From JALZVT01 sp039029135 (lineage in GTDB: Bacteria; Pseudomonadota; Gammaproteobacteria; Pseudomonadales; Azotimanducaceae): a stretch of DNA of 64,000 nt. The notes beneath the pieces are model-generated. The model had not been told where the DNA came from and ran no database searches. It saw nothing but the letters and a program-made list of their open reading frames with translations. Positions 17,223 through 25,621 of this stretch are shown one piece after another. Each line of letters starts with the position of its first letter. Positions within the stretch are counted from its first letter, which is position 1. The stretch is taken from the NCBI GenBank assembly GCA_039029135.1, contig JBCCGT010000001.1:434001-498000 (forward strand), given 5' to 3'. Position numbers and translations under genes: made by a program.

Positions 17223-18404
17223 GTGAAACACTACGCCATCATTACCGCCGCGTACTGGGCGTTCACGCTGACGGACGGCGCGCTGCGCATGCTCGTGGTC
17301 CTGTATTTTCATCAGTTGGGCTACGGGCCGCTCGCGATCGCGAGCCTGTTTGTCTTCTACGAATTCTTTGGCATCGTCACCAACCTCGGCGGTGGCTGGC
17401 TGGCCGCACGTCTCGGTTTGACCACCACGCTCATCGCCGGCCTCTACTTGCAGGTCGTAGCACTCGGCATGCTGCTGGTCGATCCGGCGTGGCTGTCTGT
17501 GGTCTGGGTGATGGCCGCCCAGGCGCTCTCAGGCATCGCCAAGGACCTGACCAAGACCAGCGCCAAGAGCGGCATCAAGGTTGCGGTGCCAGAACACGCC
17601 GATGGCCAACTGTATCGACTGGTCACGCTGCTCACCGGCTCGAAGAATGCCTTGAAAGGCGTCGGCTTCTTTCTGGGCGGCGCGCTATTGGGCGCGTTCG
17701 GGTTTCGGCCTGCTGTGGGCGTCCTGCTCGGACTGATCATCATCACGCTGCCCGTGGCCGCCTTTGGCCTTGGGCGACAGTTCGGCAAGGCCAGTTTCAA
17801 ACCGAAGTTCGACGACCTGATCTCAAAAAGTGCCGCGCTGAACCGGCTATCTGCCGCGCGGCTGTTCCTGTTCGGCGCGCGAGACACCTGGTTTGTGGTG
17901 GCGTTGCCTGTGTATCTGCAACTCGAGCGCGGCTGGTCGCCCGGCGCGGTCAGCACCTTTCTTGCGGTCTGGATCATCGGCTACGGCATCGTGCAATCAC
18001 AGACGCCACGGCTCACCGCGCGGCGCTCGCCGGATGGCGCAACGGCGCTAGGCTGGGGATTCGCGCTGGCGTTTAGTCTCGCCGGCATAGTCATCGCACT
18101 GGCAGCGGGCGCAGACCCGGATGTCACCCTGAGCGTTGGTCTGCTCGCCTTCGGCGTTCTGTTCGCCGTCAACTCCGGCGTTCACTCCTATCTCATCGTC
18201 GCCTACGCCGAGCGCGACGGCGTCAGCCTGGATGTGGGGTTTTATTACATGGCCAACGCCGCCGGGCGGCTCGCCGGCACACTGCTTTCTGGCTGGATCT
18301 ATCAGGCCGCCGGACTCAGCGCCTGCCTGGTGACGGCAATGGCGTTCGTCTTAGTAGCGGCCGCTACCGCGCGGTTGCTGCCAACGAGCGCATCAACGGC
18401 CTAG
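17223..18404 (+). CDS. arsJ: Organoarsenical efflux MFS transporter ArsJ
   Basis: A 393-residue MFS protein of about 12 helices. The N-terminus AAYWAFTLTDGALRMLV and segment SGIAKDLTKTSAKSGIK near residue 100 are recognisable ArsJ features. ArsJ exports 1-arseno-3-phosphoglycerate made by the adjacent GAPDH, giving net arsenate resistance without reduction to arsenite. The start is a GTG at 17223 with no clear ribosome site; it reproduces the conserved N-terminus, so I keep it. No ArsR gene is next to it. A promoter between the two genes cannot be excluded. Confidence 0.92.
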   Translation: MKHYAIITAAYWAFTLTDGALRMLVVLYFHQLGYGPLAIASLFVFYEFFGIVTNLGGGWLAARLGLTTTLIAGLYLQVVALGMLLVDPAWLSVVWVMAAQALSGIAKDLTKTSAKSGIKVAVPEHADGQLYRLVTLLTGSKNALKGVGFFLGGALLGAFGFRPAVGVLLGLIIITLPVAAFGLGRQFGKASFKPKFDDLISKSAALNRLSAARLFLFGARDTWFVVALPVYLQLERGWSPGAVSTFLAVWIIGYGIVQSQTPRLTARRSPDGATALGWGFALAFSLAGIVIALAAGADPDVTLSVGLLAFGVLFAVNSGVHSYLIVAYAERDGVSLDVGFYYMANAAGRLAGTLLSGWIYQAAGLSACLVTAMAFVLVAAATARLLPTSASTA

Positions 18405-18675
18405 CTTGAAAGCACCTTGATCGCAAATGAGAGCAACACCAAGCAGCCGCGCATTGGCCTAAAGACAAAAGCCTGGCCACCGTCGATCAGACTCATCGTC
18501 TCCCGTCGTACACCGCATGCTTTAGACTAAAGCCTTTGAGCGGCGCACGTACAACGGGCGCAAAGATAACGCGTCATGTCCTTCGCCGCCGCTCACCCCG
18601 CGCAGTTCCAGGATGCCGATCCCTTGGTACGCGGCGCCTGCACACCGATTCAGCAAGATTCAACAGGAGCTCAGC

Positions 18676-19503
18676 ATGCGTATTGGCGTTTCCCTGCCCA
18701 CTCGCGAACTAAAAGACGATCTCGGCGCGCTGCGCGCCTTCGCGCAACTCGCCGAAGAGCTGGGGCTGACCCATCTGCGCATTCCGGATCAGGTCATGCG
18801 CCCGGGCAGCGGGTATCTGCATGAACCGATGACCCTGCTTGCGTACATCGCCGCCGTGACCGAGAAGATCGAGTTAGTGCCCTCGGTGATCGTCCTGCCC
18901 TCGCGCCAGACCGTGCTGTTTGCCAAGCAGGCGGCAACCCTCGACAAACTGTCGAACGGCCGACTGCGGCTCGGCATCGGCGTTGGCGGCAGCGAGCCGG
19001 AATACGGTTACTTGAACGAGGATTTCCATACGCGCGGGCGGCGGTGCGATGCCCAGATGGAGCTGCTGCACAAGCTATGGAGCGAGCGCGAGGTCGAACA
19101 CAAGGACGACTGGCACACCATCAGCGGCGCGGGTCTGAATCCGCTGCCGACCCGGTCGATCCCCATGTGGATCGGGGCAAGGGGGATGCCGGCGAAGAGC
19201 GTGGTGCGACGCATGGGGCGGCTCGCCGACGGCTGGTTCGTGCTCTGTGATCCCGATCAGTTCGCTGGTTTGCAGGCGGACATTGCGACTGAAGCACGGG
19301 CTGCCGGGCGGGACCCGGAGAGCATCGGTACCGAGGCGGGCGTTGCTGTGGTCGGCCCGCGAGAGGCGGAATGGAGATCGCGGGTCGCCGACTGGCGCCA
19401 ACGCGGCCTTACGCACCTCTGTCTGCGCACGCTGGGCGGCGACCTGGACGCGCAGGGTCACCTCGACAAGCTCGCCGAGGTGGTTCCCGAGATTCCGGGC
19501 TAA
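18676..19503 (+). CDS. LLM class (luciferase-like) flavin/F420-dependent oxidoreductase
   Basis: A 275-residue TIM-barrel protein of the luciferase-like monooxygenase family. It begins RIGVSLPTRELKDDLGA, followed by LTHLRIPDQVMRPG, LVPSVIVLPSRQTVLFAKQ and GRLRLGIGVGGSEPEY near residue 100, then IPMWIGARG near residue 165. The single-component length and LGIGVGG loop resemble F420- or FMN-dependent reductases of the TIGR03619 type. The ATG follows CAGGAGCTCAGC. Its stop overlaps the stop of the convergent hydrolase by three bases. I cannot tell from sequence whether F420 or FMN is used. Confidence 0.86.
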   Translation: MRIGVSLPTRELKDDLGALRAFAQLAEELGLTHLRIPDQVMRPGSGYLHEPMTLLAYIAAVTEKIELVPSVIVLPSRQTVLFAKQAATLDKLSNGRLRLGIGVGGSEPEYGYLNEDFHTRGRRCDAQMELLHKLWSEREVEHKDDWHTISGAGLNPLPTRSIPMWIGARGMPAKSVVRRMGRLADGWFVLCDPDQFAGLQADIATEARAAGRDPESIGTEAGVAVVGPREAEWRSRVADWRQRGLTHLCLRTLGGDLDAQGHLDKLAEVVPEIPG

Positions 19504-20426
19504 CGCAGTTCCTGCGCGGCCGGCACCGCCGAGGACGAAGAAGGCTCGTCGCCCAGCTCGTCCAGCAGCGCCAGGATCTGATCCCGAATCAACGCTGGGC
19601 GCTCCCACAGGACAAAGTGGCCAACGTCGGCCACGCGTACGCGCGTGAGCCGCTCGGCCGCAATCAGATCGGTGATGCGATCCATATTGTCCGCGCGCAC
19701 CAGTCCGTCGCGCTCGCCATGAATCACCACAACCCGACCGGTGAAAGCAGGCAGGTCTGCCGCGGTCGCGGCGAGCGCCGCACGCAGCGGCATGATCTCG
19801 ACGTTGGCCCGCTTCAGCGACCCCGGCACCAGCCAGCGAATTAGCGGCAAGGCAGCCAGCCGGTTGTACCAGCGCGGTGCGCCAAAGGAGGGATCGATGT
19901 TGGACGACACGGCCACAATGCCATCGAGCCACGCCGGTGCGTTGGCGGCGACGCGATAGGCAATACTGCCGCCCAGCGAATGACCCACCACCACAACGGG
20001 CTGATCTGCGGGATTCAGGTGCGTGACCAGATCTTCAACAACCTGGGCCTGCACGGCGAAGGGCGGCGGCATCGCATCGTTAGCCGAGCCACCGAAACCA
20101 GGCCGGTCGAGGGCGATCAAACGAGCCCGCGCCTGCAGCGCCGCATCCTCCAGATAACCGGCAAAGGCGTCGAGACTCCCCGGCGTGCCGTGTACGAACA
20201 CCACGAGCGGTCCGTGCGTCAGTCCAGCCTGCGCGTATTGCACGGACAGGCCCTGTAGCCCGACCGTCTCGAGCCTGAGTTCGGCACGCAGCGCGGGCGG
20301 CGTCACGCAAGCCGCCAGCAGGGCGATCCACAGGAGCCGAGCCACTGACGACCTGGCCGAATCCAGGGACTCCGTGCGCCGAGGGCGGCGCATCACAGGG
20401 TCATCGACTCTTCTCTGCCGCGTCAC
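19500..20426 (-). CDS. Alpha/beta hydrolase, exported or lipid-anchored
   Basis: An alpha/beta hydrolase of about 308 residues. The oxyanion segment is VVFVHGTPGSLDAF, the nucleophile elbow is VVGHSLGGS (catalytic Ser), the acid is in IHGERDGLV and the histidine is in VADVGHFVLWERP, so the triad is complete. Before the fold is a basic stretch and a hydrophobic segment ending IALLAAC, which fits a lipobox, so the enzyme may act in the envelope. I placed the start at GTG 20426 because AAGGAG lies about ten bases upstream; the next candidate, ATG at 20393, lacks a ribosome site. Substrate unknown; esterases and haloalkane- or epoxide-hydrolase relatives share this fold. Confidence 0.82.
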   Translation of the reverse strand: MTRQRRVDDPVMRRPRRTESLDSARSSVARLLWIALLAACVTPPALRAELRLETVGLQGLSVQYAQAGLTHGPLVVFVHGTPGSLDAFAGYLEDAALQARARLIALDRPGFGGSANDAMPPPFAVQAQVVEDLVTHLNPADQPVVVVGHSLGGSIAYRVAANAPAWLDGIVAVSSNIDPSFGAPRWYNRLAALPLIRWLVPGSLKRANVEIMPLRAALAATAADLPAFTGRVVVIHGERDGLVRADNMDRITDLIAAERLTRVRVADVGHFVLWERPALIRDQILALLDELGDEPSSSSAVPAAQELR

Positions 20427-20625
20427 CTCGCCATCACTCCTTTGCCTAACCCGCCCGAACCCATAGTCCACTACGGAATCAACGTCATAGACAAACTTGT
20501 TTGATGCCAGTTCGCGAGGGCTGCCGTGGCCGCTCCGAAGCCAAAGCGAAGCGCCCGGCCACGATTGGACCGAACGGTGAAGCCTCGCGCTACCATGGCG
20601 TCGAACCTACACGGAGTCAGCCGCC

Positions 20626-21081
20626 ATGCCCAAACCAGCCATCCCCAGAGTTCGCCACCATCTCGCACTGCTCGCTGCAGTGCTGCTGATCGGCTGCGGA
20701 TCGAGCGATCAGAAAACGCACTATTCGAGCGCCACGGCGGGCAGCGAGTTACCGTTCAGCGATGCCGTGCTTGCCGGCAACACCCTGTACATTTCCGGCA
20801 AGGGCGGTTTCAAACCGGGCACGCGCGAGCTACCCGACGATCCTGGCGAAGAAGCCCGATTGATGCTGGAGGACTTCAAGGCGACCCTCGCGGCTGCCGA
20901 CATGACCATGGAGGATCTGGTGTACGTCACGGTCTACTGCCCGGATCTCAGCCTGTATTCCGTCTTCAACGAGGTTTACCACGGCTACTTCAAGGGGGCG
21001 TTTCCCGCCCGGGCGTTCATCGGGTCAGGGCCCTTGTTGTTTGGCATGCGCTTCGAGATGCAGGGCATCGCAGTGCGGTAA
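20626..21081 (+). CDS. RidA (YjgF/YER057c/UK114)-family lipoprotein
   Basis: A 151-residue protein. Residues 1-25 form a signal with lipobox LLIGC; the rest is a RidA fold (LPFSDAVLAGNTLYISGKGG near residue 45, AAADMTMEDLVYVTVYC near residue 90). The Arg that binds the imine carboxylate in RidA enzymes is present (FPARAFIGSG) and the late Glu lies in RFEMQGIAV. Classical RidA proteins are cytosolic enamine/imine deaminases, so a lipid-anchored copy would act in the envelope, perhaps on another substrate. The ATG follows ACGGAGTCAGCCGCC. It stands alone, with a bidirectional-looking hairpin just downstream. Confidence 0.85.
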   Translation: MPKPAIPRVRHHLALLAAVLLIGCGSSDQKTHYSSATAGSELPFSDAVLAGNTLYISGKGGFKPGTRELPDDPGEEARLMLEDFKATLAAADMTMEDLVYVTVYCPDLSLYSVFNEVYHGYFKGAFPARAFIGSGPLLFGMRFEMQGIAVR

Positions 21082-21095
21082 CTGCAAGCAAAAAA

Positions 21096-21119
21096 AAGCG
21101 GGGCCACTAAACCCCGCTT
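21096..21119 (-). terminator. Rho-independent terminator, strongest on the minus strand
   Basis: The stem AAGCGGGG/CCCCGCTT (8 bp) has an 8-base loop. On the minus strand it is followed by an uninterrupted T run (the complement of the A run ending at 21097), which is a classic intrinsic terminator for transcripts of the small lipoprotein at 21288-21572. It also lies 14 bases after the ridA-like stop and may stop plus-strand transcription less efficiently. Confidence 0.8.
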
Positions 21120-21287
21120 AGTCGATCTATTCCATGCGCTACCTATTACATGCGCTACCGCCGGCGCCATGGGCTCATCGCTCGAGATATCGTCGTATCT
21201 TGACGACACGCACAGCTTAGGTTGCGCTGCTGACAGTTTGTTAACAGCCCCAGAAATCAGGAATCAGAAACCGAACTGAGGTCGTCC

Positions 21288-21572
21288 CTAGCGACGCTCG
21301 CGAGCGGCTTCCACATCGGTAACAGACGCAAGCTGATAGCCGCGCTGATTCATACACTGTTCGTAGGCCTTGAAGGCGGCGCTGTCGGCGGTCACTTCCT
21401 CGACCGAGCCACAGGCGACCATGTCGCGGCGATACTCAGCACCGGTTACCTCACTTTGCGACACCCAGTGGTGGGTCACTTCCGGCGTTGTTACACAAGC
21501 GCCGAGGCCCAGGGTTAACACGGCCGCAACGCCTGCAGCCTTCGCGTAGAACTTGCTCATGCGCGTGTTCAT
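21288..21572 (-). CDS. Small cysteine-containing lipoprotein
   Basis: A 94-residue predicted lipoprotein. The signal ends in LGLGAC; the mature part is about 70 residues with EYRRDMVACGSVEE and YEQCMNQRGYQLASV. The mature part therefore has two Cys residues, the second in a CMNQRGY motif that recurs in the glycine-zipper lipoprotein at 11912 (CLRDRGY) and the lipoprotein at 22374 (CMTSLGY). Function unknown; the cysteines may form an intramolecular disulfide in the periplasm. I used ATG 21572 with AGAGG nine bases upstream; a TTG two codons earlier is less likely. A strong terminator lies downstream. Confidence 0.72.
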   Translation of the reverse strand: MNTRMSKFYAKAAGVAAVLTLGLGACVTTPEVTHHWVSQSEVTGAEYRRDMVACGSVEEVTADSAAFKAYEQCMNQRGYQLASVTDVEAARERR

Positions 21573-22373
21573 GTCCAATACCTCTCTATCTGGTCAATCC
21601 GGTCGATCTGGCCAATCTGCTGAAAGAGACCCGACCGGTTGTTGCTCTGCGCAATGTGTCTGTGTCGTTACCGCTGGCTGAGCCTGTGGGCGCGCCTCCG
21701 TGACGCGACAGAGGCGCCACGGTAGCGCCTGGATGTGCGCTGGCATGAACCTCCGACGGCAATCACACGGCAATCACACGACTGGCTTTGAGCAACCTAT
21801 TGTCTGCTTATTGTTCGGTTGGCTTCGCCTGGATGAAACCAGCGCTATCTCGCGGATACGCTTGTTTTCAGCCCGGAAAAACCCCAATCAAATATAACCA
21901 TTGTTGCAATCTTTATGTCAACCGCTGTCATCAAACAGACACAATAGGTCACACGGCGGGCCCGTCGGTGCGCGCGACGCGTCACTATTCCGGCACATAG
22001 GCAAGTTAAATGGCTGAATGTCTGGTGGACGGCGGTGGAACGGGCAGCCCTGAGCGAGTGCAGCGCCTCAAACGAGTCACCACCAAACACCCGCCGCGTA
22101 ACAACCGAATCGCCGCCGAACCGCACCGGGCGATCGCACAGACGAGAGTCGATCAGGCTTTGATGAACCCACAGGAATTAGATTTGGGACCGCAAGGCGG
22201 GAAACACTAAGTGTCGCTGGTAAGCGATAGAGAAGAGATCGAGAAGCGATGGAATTGAGCCCCGGCTGCGTTCTTGAACGCGACCGTTGCTGCTAGTCAG
22301 TTGGGTCGTGAGGCCGCGCGCAGGGGGAATTAGGGAACGCGGGAATGTGAGCGAGCGACGGGCTCAGAACGCG
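21573..22373. other. 801-base gene-poor region with an AT-rich core
   Basis: I see no supported gene. Around 21780-21960 the sequence is clearly more AT-rich than its surroundings. It contains an 11-bp tandem repeat, GGCAATCACAC at 21758-21768 and 21769-21779, and near 21588-21617 two near-copies of ATCTGGTCAATC. Short open frames at 21845-22126 (-) and 22010-22210 (+) lack ribosome sites and family features. The region may hold the promoter of the lipoprotein at 21288 or an undetected RNA. Confidence 0.45.
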
Positions 22374-22652
22374 CTAGCGAGCAAGGCTCACCGTCGTTGT
22401 GCCCGCAGGCCCAGCCGGTCCCGGCTCCCCGACCTGGTAGTAGCCGAGCGAAGTCATGCACGAGAAAAAGACGGGACTGGCAAGATCGCCCGAACTCTCG
22501 GTGGCGCAGTTCTCGTGATCAAAGGCGAACAGGTATTCGCCGCTCATGGGGTGCGTCCACTGCACGATCTGCGGCGCTGAACTGACGCACCCGCCCAGGA
22601 AGGGGGTAAGCACGAACAGGACAGCAACAAAAAGGCGGGGAAAGTTCGTCAT
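22374..22652 (-). CDS. Small cysteine-containing lipoprotein
   Basis: A 92-residue predicted lipoprotein. A hydrophobic signal ends in the lipobox FLGGC; the mature part has FAFDHENCATES and FFSCMTSLGYYQV, giving two Cys residues and the C-x3-LGY pattern related to the proteins at 21288 and 11912. The tail is Gly/Pro-rich (GEPGPAGPAGTTT). The ATG at 22652 directly precedes the signal sequence; upstream codons in frame look non-coding and there is no strong ribosome site. Function unknown. Confidence 0.6.
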   Translation of the reverse strand: MTNFPRLFVAVLFVLTPFLGGCVSSAPQIVQWTHPMSGEYLFAFDHENCATESSGDLASPVFFSCMTSLGYYQVGEPGPAGPAGTTTVSLAR

Positions 22653-22858
22653 TGCGGCGGCATCTGTTGAACGCGGCGGAATCGTAGCCGCGCTATATGA
22701 CAGCACCGTTACAGACAGGTGACAGATGTGTGAATCACGGGACACGCCTCTCACCGCGCATGATGACCAACAGACACACTAGGCTGAAGCCGTTAGTACC
22801 GGCCTCGTCCAGGAAGGACATTTAGGTTCGATTGGCGCTTGGCCATCTTCCTCGTAGC

Positions 22859-22884
22859 AGCAGGCTGTATCTCAACAGCCTGCT
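22859..22884 (-). terminator. Perfect 10-bp inverted repeat at the end of the TonB-dependent receptor gene
   Basis: AGCAGGCTGT-ATCTCA-ACAGCCTGCT forms a strong hairpin that overlaps the receptor stop codon (22883-22885) by two bases. No T run follows on the minus strand, so it may be a 3'-end stabilising structure rather than a full terminator. Confidence 0.45.
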
Positions 22885-25600
22885 AGTACTGCCATTGCAG
22901 ACTCAATGAGATGCCTGTCCCCGGCTTCTCACTGAATGTAGTCACCCCACCCCGACTGATCTGAATCTTGTCGTCGAGAATGTTCTGCACCTTCGCCTTG
23001 ATGGTCATCGTTTCCGTTGGAAACCAGCTATAGGTGAGATCCAGAGAATGGAAGGGTTGCTCAAACCCATCGGGTGCCCCGTTGCGGCCAGCGACGTATA
23101 GTCGCTCGCCGAACACGTTGTAGACGAGGGTTGCGGAATGGCGCGCGTTCGGCGAGTCATAGCCGAGCAGCGCGTTCACGACGTAGTCGGAGGCACCCGC
23201 CAATTGACGAACGTTGTTCGTCGGCGCGTCCGCCTCGTCACCCGCAACCAGTTCCGAGTCCTGCCAGGTAAAGTTGGTTTGTACAAAGAAGCTGTCCAAA
23301 CCGCGACCGAGAAAACCCAGATTCTTCAGAAATTCGATCTCTACGCCTTTGATCTCGGCGCTGTCCGCGTTGACAATTTCGCGCGTGGTGTTCGTATCTG
23401 ACGCCGCCGATTCAAAGAACTCAATGGGGTTGTTGATCTCCTTCCAGAAACCCGACACCGTCAGATTGTCGCCGTTCGAAAAGAACCACTCGGCGCGAAC
23501 ATCGTAGTTCGTAAATCTCGACGGCGTCACACCCGGGTTGCCGTCGACGAGATCGTCCGTAAGTGGATCGATGTAGCTCGCATCCGTGATCTCACGCAGG
23601 TCGGGACGGATAACCGTCTTGCTCCAGCCAGCACGCAGTTGGAATGTCTCTGCCCACCAGTCCCCCATATAGGTAATGGCCGCAGATGGAAACAGATCGT
23701 CCGCCTGAAACGCGGCATCAGCCAGCCGGTCCGGGTCCGTAGTGACCTGCGGCTCAGCCGCAGTAAAACCATAGGGATTCCAGTCGACAGCAACCTGATT
23801 GTAGTTTTCCCACCGCAGTCCCGCCGCAACGCGAATGCGATCAGCCGCTGTCACATCGAACTTCGCAAACGCAGCCTCGGTGGTTGTTGCCGCGAGATAG
23901 CTTTGGTTGTTCGTTCCCTGCCGGTCAAACACGACCTCGTTCAGCGGATTCGACAGGTTGGCATTCGAAAACACATCACCCAGCTCGCCGGCGAGGATCG
24001 AGGAATCGCCGACCCGGGTGAAGCCCAGGCCAAACTCCGTTTGCTCATAGGTTCGCCACTTGCGCTGGTAGTCGTAGCCGACCATAAACTCCGCAAATGT
24101 ATTGCCCCCGTAGTAGGGCAATGTGGCGGCCCACCCCCAGTTCTCGACGTTGTCGGCGAGCTGAGTGAAACGAAAATTACCAGCCCGTGCATCGAGGGAG
24201 ACGCGCGAGCTTATGACATCCGCCGTCGACAGATCCGTAATCGTCTCTGCGCTGACACGCACCTGGTTGGGGATCGAGGTACGCGCCCGCGCATCAGACA
24301 CGAACCAGTCGATCTTCAGCTCATTCGGGACTATCCCTACCAGCTTGCCGACCCAGCCATCGAAGACCGAGCGCGTCTCTTCGCCGAACGTGTGAGATCC
24401 CCGGACCTGATTGACGACCATGTCGCGCTCTTCAAAGTCCAGCCGATACTGACGAAATCCCTGACCGTCCCGAATCTCGCGATTTTCATTGAAAAAATCG
24501 CGGATCGCTGTCTCGTCATCTGTGTTGCGAATGTACACATTCGTGTACGTCAGCTCGTGGTCATCGGTAAAACGCACGCCCAGGTTTCCGACCGCGTTGA
24601 TCGAAACGCTACGCGTGGTCTCCGACTCTCGGTCGATGCGCTGGTCCGGAAAGCGAATGTTGCGCGATAGCGCATTCGTTTCGCGCCACTGTTGCTGATA
24701 ACCACCACCGACGAGCAGGCCAACCTCCCAGTCCTGCCCGAGAATCCAGCTATTGCCCACGCTACCCCGAACACTGTAATCGGGGTCAGGCGCAACCTCT
24801 CGGACACTGATGTCGCGATTGAGCGCCTGCGCGAGCTCTCGATTCAGGCTATCCGCATCATCGGCCGTCGCGGAATCCATGCCTTCACCGCGCAGACCGT
24901 CGAGAATCGACTGCTGATCCAGGTCACCCGCAAACCGAACCAGGCTGTTGTCGATAGCGCCAGGCAGCGAGCGGAGGCCGTCATCACGCCCCCATTTGTC
25001 GTCGCTGCTGCCGTTGTAGCTGAGAACGTTCGCCGAGTTCTGAAAGTTGTAGCCTGAACCAATCTCCAGCGCGTAGGTAAAACCGTCCGGCACGCTCTTT
25101 GTGCGAATATCGATCGCTCCACCCCCGAACGACGCTTGCCGTTCGGCGGAATAGCCCTTCTGCACCTGCAGTGAGCGCACGATCGCGGTCGGGAAGATAT
25201 CCAAGGGAATGACGTTTCGCGTCAGATCGGGCGATGGTATGACGGCACCGTTGAGTGTGGTGCTGGAATAGCGTTCCCCAAGGCCTCGCACATAGACGAA
25301 TTTGTCGTTGACCAGTGACAGACCACTGATTCGGCGAAGTGCGGCGGCTACGGTCGAATCGCCCATGCGCCCAATCATTTCGCTGTCGAGCAGATCGGCG
25401 ACCACGTCGTCGTCCAGTCGTTCGTCCATGACTTGCTGGGCAGAGCTGATGAGGCGGCCGATGACCACCACCTCTTCCATCGGACGCATGTCTTCCAGCG
25501 AGGGCGGCTTGATGAGCCCTTCCTGCGCATTCGCACACGCAGCGCCAAGCAGGGCGCCAACACAAAGGCAGCGCGCAAGCTTGAGAGTTATACCTTTCAT
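22883..25600 (-). CDS. TonB-dependent outer-membrane receptor
   Basis: A 905-residue outer-membrane transporter. It has a signal peptide ending near AACANAQE, a short N-terminal segment with EEVVVIG (TonB-box-like), a plug domain (RISGLSLVNDKFVYVRGLG near residue 92, then GGGAIDIRTKSVPDG near residue 160) and a long beta-barrel of alternating strands. The C-terminus GISLSLQWQY ends in an aromatic residue, as barrel proteins do. It imports a bulky substrate with energy from TonB-ExbBD. The substrate is unknown. It is 21 bases downstream of a beta-helix lipoprotein gene on the same strand, so the pair probably forms one operon and one uptake system. Confidence 0.93.
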   Translation of the reverse strand: MKGITLKLARCLCVGALLGAACANAQEGLIKPPSLEDMRPMEEVVVIGRLISSAQQVMDERLDDDVVADLLDSEMIGRMGDSTVAAALRRISGLSLVNDKFVYVRGLGERYSSTTLNGAVIPSPDLTRNVIPLDIFPTAIVRSLQVQKGYSAERQASFGGGAIDIRTKSVPDGFTYALEIGSGYNFQNSANVLSYNGSSDDKWGRDDGLRSLPGAIDNSLVRFAGDLDQQSILDGLRGEGMDSATADDADSLNRELAQALNRDISVREVAPDPDYSVRGSVGNSWILGQDWEVGLLVGGGYQQQWRETNALSRNIRFPDQRIDRESETTRSVSINAVGNLGVRFTDDHELTYTNVYIRNTDDETAIRDFFNENREIRDGQGFRQYRLDFEERDMVVNQVRGSHTFGEETRSVFDGWVGKLVGIVPNELKIDWFVSDARARTSIPNQVRVSAETITDLSTADVISSRVSLDARAGNFRFTQLADNVENWGWAATLPYYGGNTFAEFMVGYDYQRKWRTYEQTEFGLGFTRVGDSSILAGELGDVFSNANLSNPLNEVVFDRQGTNNQSYLAATTTEAAFAKFDVTAADRIRVAAGLRWENYNQVAVDWNPYGFTAAEPQVTTDPDRLADAAFQADDLFPSAAITYMGDWWAETFQLRAGWSKTVIRPDLREITDASYIDPLTDDLVDGNPGVTPSRFTNYDVRAEWFFSNGDNLTVSGFWKEINNPIEFFESAASDTNTTREIVNADSAEIKGVEIEFLKNLGFLGRGLDSFFVQTNFTWQDSELVAGDEADAPTNNVRQLAGASDYVVNALLGYDSPNARHSATLVYNVFGERLYVAGRNGAPDGFEQPFHSLDLTYSWFPTETMTIKAKVQNILDDKIQISRGGVTTFSEKPGTGISLSLQWQY

Positions 25601-25621
25601 TAAGACAACCTCGGGTGCGGC

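Noticed and set aside
23639..24670. Plus-strand open frame inside the TonB receptor gene
   Set aside because: Antisense to barrel-coding sequence with no recognisable domain.
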